Positions 1-5,305 of a stretch of 5,305 bases of DNA are shown here, one piece after another. How positions within the stretch are numbered: the stretch's first letter is position 1; each line of letters begins with the position of its first letter. The translations under genes and the position numbers were made by a program. Below the pieces are notes generated by a model. The model worked only from the letters and a program-made list of their open reading frames with translations, made no database searches and had not been told where the DNA came from. Source of the stretch: JAVXAG01 sp036660615 (GTDB lineage: Bacteria > Bacillota > Clostridia > Peptostreptococcales > Anaerovoracaceae); contig JAVXAG010000114.1 of the NCBI GenBank assembly GCA_036660615.1, positions 1 to 5,305 of the forward strand. Reading direction: 5' to 3'.

Positions 1-84
1 TTTCGCCATTGATTTCGCCATTGATTTCGCCATTGATTTCGCCATTGGTTTCAACATCAGTTTTGGTATTGATTTCAGTTTTAT
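1..84. repeat. 12-bp tandem repeat, cut by the left edge
   Basis: The unit TTTCGCCATTGA occurs three times exactly (1-12, 13-24, 25-36) and once with a final G (37-48). The same 12-base phase then continues through degenerate units at 49-60, 61-72 and 73-84, which all still begin with TTT. The array starts at base 1, so its true length is unknown. Because 12 is a multiple of three, it could encode a tetrapeptide repeat. Two + frames are open from the edge: one reads F-A-I-D units and stops at 140-142, the other reads S-P-L-I units and stops at 123-125. Two - frames are also open: one reads N-G-E-I units, the other M-A-K-S units from a possible ATG at 123-121. None has a convincing ribosome binding site inside the window. 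Whether this is the end of a gene or a noncoding minisatellite cannot be decided here. Confidence 0.9.
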
Positions 85-183
85 CCACAGTCCAGTCACA
101 GCCCCCGTTTCAGCGCCAGCCATAACCGTAGCTGAATCTTAGAACTCACCTCTCACAGTTGTTTATTACATATTTGTCATAAA

Positions 184-405
184 TTGGAAAACGACAAAAA
201 GGCAAAAACCAAAGACCAAAAACCAAAAGCGGCAAAAACCAAAAACCAAAAACCAAAAACCAAACAACAAATACAACCAAAACATCTAAACAAATTACAA
301 GAATTGTATCAATATTTAAATATCGCTTGCATTATTCTAGGGGGGGAGTATAATGATATGCAAATATATACGGAACATATATTAAGGAGGTATAAGGATG
401 TATAG
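184..405 (+). CDS. doubtful 73-aa lysine-rich hypothetical protein
   Basis: An open frame could start at TTG 184 and stop at TAG 403-405, overlapping the next gene's start by 8 bases. The first 34 or so residues are lysine/glutamine-rich and come from the A/C-rich repeat tract. The last 40 or so look more protein-like, with an amphipathic stretch (LNKLQELYQYL) and a basic C-terminus. Against it: no Shine-Dalgarno sequence precedes the TTG, no ATG exists before position 358, no promoter is evident upstream, and the likely promoter and ribosome binding site of the next gene lie inside its 3' end. The overlap would allow translational coupling if it were real. I recognise no family. It is more likely a chance frame kept open by a stop-poor A/C repeat. 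Confidence 0.2.
   Translation: MENDKKAKTKDQKPKAAKTKNQKPKTKQQIQPKHLNKLQELYQYLNIACIILGGEYNDMQIYTEHILRRYKDV
201..261. repeat. 30-bp tandem duplication with nested 7-bp repeats
   Basis: Bases 201-230 and 231-260 are the same 30-bp unit with only two differences, G at 214 against A at 244 and G at 229 against A at 259. Inside the second copy the 7-mer AAAAACC is repeated four times without interruption (234-240, 241-247, 248-254, 255-261). The whole stretch from about 187 to 295 is almost entirely A and C on the + strand. The 30-bp period keeps reading frame, so in the + frame starting at 184 it gives two ten-residue units of the form AKTK(D/N)QKPK(A/T). Slippage or local duplication is the simplest origin. 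Confidence 0.88.
327..354 (+). promoter_or_regulatory. putative sigma-A-type promoter for the LRR membrane protein gene
   Basis: A -35-like TTGCAT (327-332) is followed after 16 bases by a perfect -10 TATAAT (349-354). Transcription would start near 361, giving a leader of about 37 bases before the ATG at 398. The spacer contains a run of seven G (340-346), which is unusual in this AT-rich DNA. The -10 match is strong and the -35 is fair. No alternative promoter of similar quality was noticed between 140 and 398. Confidence 0.5.
384..390 (+). promoter_or_regulatory. ribosome binding site of the LRR membrane protein gene
   Basis: AAGGAGG at 384-390 is a full-strength Shine-Dalgarno sequence, seven bases before ATG 398. 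It fixes the start of the downstream gene. Confidence 0.9.
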
Positions 406-1531
406 TTTTGGATTTGCTAACGTATCTACAATTTTTCTAGCGCTTATTGCATTAGTCGCCATAGTTGCGGTAGTTATAGTTGTGAAACTGGTAAAAAAAG
501 CAAAGGTTAATAAAAATATTCAAGAAAACTCATATGAAGCTTCTCGTGAAACTCCGGTTGAATCTTCTGCGGTTGAATCCTCCAATGAGGTTGTAAATGA
601 ATATTTAAAGGGGACATCAAGAGGCGATATTAAAGAACAGATTAAAGCGGAGGAATCGAACCAAGACAAATCATTTTTCCAAAAAGTATATACCGATAAT
701 AGACCACAGGCACAATTCTTTAGGAATATGGCAGATAAGGAAGTGGATAAATCACTAAATATGGCAAAAGAAGCTTACGAAACTGCAAAGGCAACTGAGA
801 CTGAGGGGACACCATCAGTAGTAAATTCACAGGGAAATACAGCAGCAGTTGAATATGGAGACAAGAAAAAATCACATATGGGACTTATCATTGGTGCGGT
901 TATATTAGTGGTAATAATTGCCATTGCATACCACTTGCTATCAGGAGCTGCGGACTATTCAGCAAAGAATATAGAAGAAATAAATGTTGAACCAGCAGGG
1001 TTAACATCACTTAATCTATTTGGATACGAATCATTAGAAGATATAAGTGGGCTTGACCAGTTTACCACATTGGACACTTTGTTTATACCGGAACTTTCCA
1101 TTAACAGCGAAGACCTTGCAGTGTTTGATAAAATGCCAAAATTGAATAAATTAGATATGAATGGTTGTCGCAATATTACTAATTTGGACGGGTTAAAAAC
1201 TCAAACCAATTTAGAAAACTTAAACCTTGAGAAATGCAAGGGACTAATGGATATTAGTGGAATAAGAGATTGCAAAAATATGAAAATACTCAATTTGAAT
1301 AAGACCAGCATTGTTGACCTTAGCCCATTAAAGGATATGAAAGACCTAACAGAGATTTCATTAGTTGGAATAAAAGCTACCGACTTTTCACCTTTATATG
1401 ATTTGGAAAATCTGGTGACAATTACTGCTGACGAAGAAAATCAAGAAGCAGTGGCAGCACTGAGAGAAAACATAAAAGGTGCCAGCGTAAATCACTTTAC
1501 TTATGATGAAGCCAAAGAAAATGGCATGTAA
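398..1531 (+). CDS. two-segment membrane protein with extracytoplasmic leucine-rich repeats
   Basis: This 377-residue protein starts at ATG 398, set by an ideal ribosome binding site. Visible parts in order: a hydrophobic segment at residues about 11-29, followed directly by a basic KLVKKAKVNK patch; a polar, Glu/Ser/Lys-rich linker (about 38-157); a basic DKKKSH stretch and a second hydrophobic segment (about 162-182); then seven LRR units starting near residues 201, 224, 248, 271, 294, 316 and 338, spaced 22-24 residues with an xLxxLxL core and L-x-D-I-S-G-L type turns. The charge pattern predicts a short outside N-terminus, the linker in the cytoplasm, and the LRR domain outside. The repeat resembles internalin/SDS22-type LRRs, which usually form a curved protein-binding surface. 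There is no LPXTG anchor and no enzymatic domain, so ligand and role are unknown. Coding appears intact. It seems monocistronic: its own promoter lies upstream and a terminator follows 35 bases after the stop. Confidence 0.93.
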   Translation: MYSFGFANVSTIFLALIALVAIVAVVIVVKLVKKAKVNKNIQENSYEASRETPVESSAVESSNEVVNEYLKGTSRGDIKEQIKAEESNQDKSFFQKVYTDNRPQAQFFRNMADKEVDKSLNMAKEAYETAKATETEGTPSVVNSQGNTAAVEYGDKKKSHMGLIIGAVILVVIIAIAYHLLSGAADYSAKNIEEINVEPAGLTSLNLFGYESLEDISGLDQFTTLDTLFIPELSINSEDLAVFDKMPKLNKLDMNGCRNITNLDGLKTQTNLENLNLEKCKGLMDISGIRDCKNMKILNLNKTSIVDLSPLKDMKDLTEISLVGIKATDFSPLYDLENLVTITADEENQEAVAALRENIKGASVNHFTYDEAKENGM

Positions 1532-1562
1532 ATATAACGATAAGACATAAATGAAAATTAAA

Positions 1563-1610
1563 AAAGCTCCTTCTTAGTGGATTATTTATTCATAAGGAGG
1601 AGCCTTTTAT
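1563..1610 (+). terminator. intrinsic terminator after the LRR membrane protein gene
   Basis: GCTCCTTCTTA (1567-1577) pairs with TAAGGAGGAGC (1594-1604) over 11 base pairs, one of them G-U, around a 16-base loop. Flanking A (1563-1566) and T (1606-1609) runs extend the stem across a single bulged C and supply a short U tract. The A run on the other side means it could also work weakly on the opposite strand. The 3' arm contains an AAGGAGG-like stretch, but no start codon follows at a useful distance, so that is incidental to the stem. Confidence 0.82.
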
Positions 1611-1655
1611 ATCCAAAGAAAATACTGTATTTTTTTGTCACTTCTGCTGGGAATA

Positions 1656-1684
1656 TTGACATATTAGTGAAACAAGAGTACAAT
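1656..1684 (+). promoter_or_regulatory. strong sigma-A-type promoter for the M14 peptidase gene
   Basis: A consensus -35 TTGACA (1656-1661) is separated by the optimal 17 bases from a -10 TACAAT (1679-1684), one mismatch from consensus. Transcription should start near 1691, giving an AT-rich leader of roughly 43 bases. No operator palindrome or riboswitch-like structure is evident, which suggests fairly constitutive expression. Its position after the terminator makes the peptidase an independent transcription unit. Confidence 0.8.
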
Positions 1685-1720
1685 AATCTCAAAATTCTAA
1701 TTTATTTTTTATTTAATTAA

Positions 1721-1727
1721 AAAGGAG
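1721..1727 (+). promoter_or_regulatory. ribosome binding site of the M14 peptidase gene
   Basis: AAAGGAG at 1721-1727 lies six bases before ATG 1734 and supports that start, which also places a signal peptide exactly at the N-terminus. Confidence 0.88.
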
Positions 1728-1733
1728 AACATT

Positions 1734-4700
1734 ATGGGAAAAACGTATGTAAATTACAGGACAAGAGCATCGAGAAGAATACTAGTAGTAGTTTTGATAC
1801 TTGCGTTGTCCGCACCTATGACGGCATTTGCAAATTCGTCGCCAAAACCAATTGAGGCTTCAAAATACGAAGCTACATATCAGATATCTCTTTCAGAGGA
1901 TAGCAGCGATGTGACATATTCCGTTCCGGTTAAAGGAATAGCCGAAGGTGATATAGACAAAGTTGTGTTATCACTTACGAGAGATATGGAAAAACCATAT
2001 TTAGATGCAAAACTGTTTCCAAACCAGAAAAATGGTGGAGAATTATCAACATGGGATGGTCAAAATGACAAAGATATGTTTACAGTAAAAACCAAAGTCT
2101 TGAGAAAAGACGGCGATAAAACATATTTGGACATAACATTTGATTCCAGCTGCTATTTCTATGACGGAGATAATAAAGATTTCAGCGCACCACATTCAAA
2201 TGGAGGAAAGTATCTTGACATATGTGGATACTTTGATTTTTCAGTTTCATTGAATAGTGCAATCGTTGGTAAAGCATCGGTTAAAGTAGTTCCATATAAT
2301 GGCTATCACACTATGGCTGAGGTATACCAAGCTATAGATCAGATAGCAAATGCAAAGACAAATTTATATGTAAGCAAAGAATCATTGGGTACATCAACAG
2401 GTGGACGCGATATTCCATATTTGATTATCGCTGATAAGAAAAGTTCAGTTGATGACTGGCTTGCATACAATAAACTTGCAGAAAATAATCCTAAAAAAGC
2501 ATTAGAAAGAATTAAAAACAATAAATGTGAGAATTTAAGAGTGCCAGTTTTGTACTCTAATGTTCACTCAAATGAAGTTGCAGCAACTGATGGAATACTA
2601 AATTTCGCAAGAAAATTAGTTACAGACAAAGAAATTAAGTACAATTATTTAACTGGATTTACTAAAGCTGGAAAAGCTCAGCTTGCCAAAGAACGTGGAC
2701 CAAAGAACACAGAAGGAAGTTTGGCAACACCTGATCTAGTCAAAGATAAAGCAACTTTACTTGGATATATTAAACAAGATAAAAAAGTTTCTGGAAAAGT
2801 TGACCTTAATAAATTCTATAAACAAGAAACAAGAAAAGCAAATATTAATAAAATGCTAAAAGATGTATTCTTTATTATAGTACCATCAGAGAACGTTGAT
2901 GGACGTACGTACAGTACACGTACTGCACAAAATGGTTACGATTTGAATCGTGATAATGCGTTCCAGACAACACCTGAAACAAGTGGAATGCAACAAATGA
3001 TAGGAAAATACAACCCAGTTTCATTTACTGAATTCCATGGAAGAATAGAGCAATTCCAAGTTGAACCTTGTGATCCACCACATGGACCAAATTTTGAATA
3101 TGATTTGTTGTCCAAACATTTGATGACTGGTGGAGAGGCTTTGGGTATTGCGGCAGTAGCAAACAATACTAGCTACAATTCTTATTCCACACCACAACGT
3201 GATTACCTAGAGTATACGGGTAAAGGAAAAGAAACATATTGGGCAGATCCTTGGGACGATATGTCTACAAGTTATACACCACAATTCTCTATGCTTCATG
3301 GTACTGCAGCTTACACTGTAGAGCTTCCTGCATATAGTGATGATACTGTGGATCTTGTTAGCTATGGCATAGTAGGCCAGACTGCATATGTTGCAAAAGA
3401 AAAAGAAGCATATTTGAAATGCCAAACTGAAATATTTAAGAGAGGCGTTTACAATGAAAACTCAAAAGCTAAAGTAGGACCTTGGTACTGCGACCAAAAG
3501 GATGTTGAGGGAGCTGAAGCAAATATGTTCCGTCCTATCTTTAACAAAGCAGGCGAAAACAAGAATTTCTACCCTGAATGCTACATTATTCCATTAGACA
3601 AAAAGAATCAAAAGAACATTCAGGCAGCAGCAGATTTCATGGAAATGGCTACAAGAAATGATATAGAAGTAAACATTACAAAAGCAGCATTTACATATAA
3701 AGGTGTAAAATATCCTGCTGGAACGATGATTGTTTCTATGTATCAAGCAAAACGTTCAGTAGCAAATGAATTACTGTATGACGGTACATTTATTGACTCA
3801 TGGACAATTCTTTATTCAGAGGCAGCAAACAACTTTAGCGAGCTTAGAGGCTTTGATATGAAGACTGTAACAAAACCTGCTGACTATAAAAAAATTGATG
3901 CAGTTTGTGGTAGCGATATGAACTATAATGCTGCTATGAAATATTTAAAGACAATAAAGACATTCTTTACAGGCGTTAAGAATGCTGACGTAATAATCAA
4001 GAATGTATCAGAAGATTCAACATCAGCTGTTAACAAATTATTAGCTGACGGAAAAGTTGTTGCAATGATAACTGAAGGCACAGAAAAAGGTAATTTCGTA
4101 TGTTCATATGATGATTTCCTAACTGTAGCAGACAAATACTTATTAACAGCAGTAGGCGTATATGCTAAGACTGATAATATCAAAGCTACTGTAATAAAAG
4201 AAATGCCAACAGTATATATCATGGGAAAATCAGCACCAAACGATTCTGGATTTATAAATTCAAGTAGTGTAGGTAATGCTAGATGGAACTATGATAGAGT
4301 AGCAATGGAAGCAATGAACTTTAAAACAACAGATGACTTAAAAGAAGCAGATATAATCTTAGGAGCAAGTCCATTAGGAGATAGTGGAGCTGCATTTGAC
4401 AAGGTAAAATCTGGAACTCCATATATTGGATACGGATATAATGCAATGAAGGGAATTTCTAGTTTGATCAAGGGCGTTAATCTTGTAAGTTGTTCTGATG
4501 ATGCTATGGATTGCATGGGATATGTAACTTATCCAAATAATACATTGACCAACAGTACATACATTGCAGAAAACGACAACATTTTCTACGGATACGGCGC
4601 TGGATATTTCCAAGACGTTCCAAAGGAAGCAACAGTACTTGTAAAAATGGATGGAACAAAAGCTCCAACAGAAGGATTCATTCCTAGAATTACAGAAGAA

Positions 4701-5219
4701 CAAAAAGCGGCTTATGATAAGTATATCAACGGCTCAATTCAAGGATTTGAATACAAAAATGATGGACTTGATGTAGCTCTGTTTGCAAATACATTGACAA
4801 ACAAGGGACACCAAAGAGATGAATATGGATTCATTAGTAATTTTGCATTCTCAAAGATGCTTGGAACTACTGAATATAAAGGTTCAGAAAAACAAGCAAT
4901 TTCTGTAGAAGACCAAAAACTTATTGATGAAATAGAGGGAATCACTCTAAAAGCAACCTCAAAGGTTACAAAGGGTGCAATAAAAGTAAACTGGACTCAA
5001 TCAAAAGACTATAAAGTAGATGGGTATCAAGTATACAAATCAGATAAGAAAAATAGTGGATATACAAAAGCGTTTACCACAACAAAGACAACGTATAAGA
5101 ATACTAAAGGCTTAAAAGCCGGAAACACATATTTCTATAAAGTAAGAGGCTTTAAAACAATAGCTGGAGAAGACTATTATACTAAATGGTCAACGAAGAC
5201 TTTTGGATTAGCAAAATAA
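1734..5219 (+). CDS. secreted M14-family zinc carboxypeptidase-like protein with C-terminal FN3 domain
   Basis: This 1161-residue protein has a signal peptide (basic residues 9-15, hydrophobic core about 16-28, likely cleavage after A-F-A at 33). A beta-rich prodomain-like region (about 40-185) precedes the M14 peptidase fold (about 190-565). Visible M14 residues are the zinc motif H278-S-N-E281, the substrate-binding pair N405-R406 in YDLNRD, the third zinc ligand H435 in FTEFHG, and the catalytic glutamate E530 in YTVELPA, so it is predicted active. H278 and the NVDG motif (387-390) are about 109 residues apart, more than in classical carboxypeptidases, owing to a Lys-rich insertion (about 296-375). 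Residues about 613-690 (YIIP...YPAGTMIV) match a segment I recall from long bacterial M14 proteins. Residues about 720-1060 are unassigned, perhaps a glutamine-amidotransferase-like fold. Residues about 1070-1156 form an FN3 domain (W1087, Y1098, Y1135). No LPXTG, membrane anchor or S-layer motif is seen, so it is probably released. Substrate is unknown; peptide scavenging or peptidoglycan peptide trimming are options. Confidence 0.93.
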   Translation: MGKTYVNYRTRASRRILVVVLILALSAPMTAFANSSPKPIEASKYEATYQISLSEDSSDVTYSVPVKGIAEGDIDKVVLSLTRDMEKPYLDAKLFPNQKNGGELSTWDGQNDKDMFTVKTKVLRKDGDKTYLDITFDSSCYFYDGDNKDFSAPHSNGGKYLDICGYFDFSVSLNSAIVGKASVKVVPYNGYHTMAEVYQAIDQIANAKTNLYVSKESLGTSTGGRDIPYLIIADKKSSVDDWLAYNKLAENNPKKALERIKNNKCENLRVPVLYSNVHSNEVAATDGILNFARKLVTDKEIKYNYLTGFTKAGKAQLAKERGPKNTEGSLATPDLVKDKATLLGYIKQDKKVSGKVDLNKFYKQETRKANINKMLKDVFFIIVPSENVDGRTYSTRTAQNGYDLNRDNAFQTTPETSGMQQMIGKYNPVSFTEFHGRIEQFQVEPCDPPHGPNFEYDLLSKHLMTGGEALGIAAVANNTSYNSYSTPQRDYLEYTGKGKETYWADPWDDMSTSYTPQFSMLHGTAAYTVELPAYSDDTVDLVSYGIVGQTAYVAKEKEAYLKCQTEIFKRGVYNENSKAKVGPWYCDQKDVEGAEANMFRPIFNKAGENKNFYPECYIIPLDKKNQKNIQAAADFMEMATRNDIEVNITKAAFTYKGVKYPAGTMIVSMYQAKRSVANELLYDGTFIDSWTILYSEAANNFSELRGFDMKTVTKPADYKKIDAVCGSDMNYNAAMKYLKTIKTFFTGVKNADVIIKNVSEDSTSAVNKLLADGKVVAMITEGTEKGNFVCSYDDFLTVADKYLLTAVGVYAKTDNIKATVIKEMPTVYIMGKSAPNDSGFINSSSVGNARWNYDRVAMEAMNFKTTDDLKEADIILGASPLGDSGAAFDKVKSGTPYIGYGYNAMKGISSLIKGVNLVSCSDDAMDCMGYVTYPNNTLTNSTYIAENDNIFYGYGAGYFQDVPKEATVLVKMDGTKAPTEGFIPRITEEQKAAYDKYINGSIQGFEYKNDGLDVALFANTLTNKGHQRDEYGFISNFAFSKMLGTTEYKGSEKQAISVEDQKLIDEIEGITLKATSKVTKGAIKVNWTQSKDYKVDGYQVYKSDKKNSGYTKAFTTTKTTYKNTKGLKAGNTYFYKVRGFKTIAGEDYYTKWSTKTFGLAK

Positions 5220-5246
5220 AGTCAAATATGTAGAATAAAACTTTAG

Positions 5247-5296
5247 TGGCTGTTGCGCCTGGTGATTATTTATCGCCTAGCGGGACAGCCATTTTT
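5247..5296 (+). terminator. intrinsic terminator after the M14 peptidase gene
   Basis: TGGCTGT (5247-5253) pairs with ACAGCCA (5285-5291). An inner stem GGTGAT (5261-5266) pairs with ATCGCC (5272-5277), one pair being G-U, around a five-base loop TATTT. Imperfect pairing joins the two stems, and a five-T run follows at 5292-5296. It begins 27 bases after the peptidase stop codon and ends the transcript. Confidence 0.85.
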
Positions 5297-5305
5297 GTGT
5301 GCAAA

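Noticed and set aside
1..261. CRISPR array
   Set aside because: The repeats are direct 12-, 7- and 30-bp tandems with no unique spacers, so they do not form repeat-spacer units.
363..383. Inverted repeat AATATAT / ATATATT just before the ribosome binding site
   Set aside because: The seven-pair stem is all A-U with a seven-base loop and does not include the AAGGAGG, so stable control of translation is unlikely.
955..1173. Open frame on the - strand inside the LRR gene
   Set aside because: It lies fully opposite a clear LRR coding region, has no ribosome binding site, and reads as a shadow of the repeat codons.
1701..1725. AT-rich leader with a TTAATTAA palindrome as a possible operator
   Set aside because: The palindrome is short and of a kind expected by chance in such AT-rich DNA; it has no second copy near the promoter.
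2339..4945. Several 60-109 codon open frames on the - strand opposite the peptidase
   Set aside because: All lie antisense to an intact, motif-verified coding region and show no recognisable domain or start signal.
398..5219. An operon or toxin-immunity style pair formed by the LRR protein and the peptidase
   Set aside because: A solid terminator and a near-consensus promoter lie between the genes, and no shared motif or partner links the two products.

Overview
The window looks like chromosomal DNA of a low-GC Gram-positive bacterium, most likely a Clostridia-type Bacillota. The grounds are AT-rich coding sequence, strong AGGAGG-type ribosome binding sites, consensus sigma-A-like promoters, and a secreted metallopeptidase ending in an FN3 module of a kind common in clostridial surface proteins. 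The assignment is an inference from composition and gene style; no taxonomic marker is present.

Layout. Bases 1-397 hold no confident gene. They contain a 12-bp tandem repeat that runs off the left edge, a GC-richer patch (about 85-122), an A/C-rich tract with a 30-bp duplication and a 7-bp repeat, a doubtful 73-codon reading frame (184-405), and a plausible promoter just before the first real gene. Bases 398-1531 encode a 377-residue protein with two predicted membrane segments and a C-terminal leucine-rich-repeat (LRR) domain that probably faces outward. Bases 1532-1733 hold a clear hairpin terminator, a near-perfect promoter and a good ribosome binding site. Bases 1734-5219 encode a 1161-residue exported M14 zinc carboxypeptidase-like protein with all principal catalytic residues visible, a long C-terminal extension and a terminal FN3 domain. 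A second hairpin terminator closes the window.

How the genes relate. Both genes are on the + strand, but a terminator and a strong promoter separate them, so they are probably independent transcription units. Both products act at or outside the membrane: one is a membrane-anchored LRR protein (a possible binding or sensing surface), the other a soluble secreted peptidase. Nothing in the sequence ties them into one pathway. I did not find convincing evidence of a new multi-gene system. The most unusual items are the two repeat tracts in the left 300 bases, the architecture of the LRR membrane protein, and the unassigned middle portion of the large peptidase.
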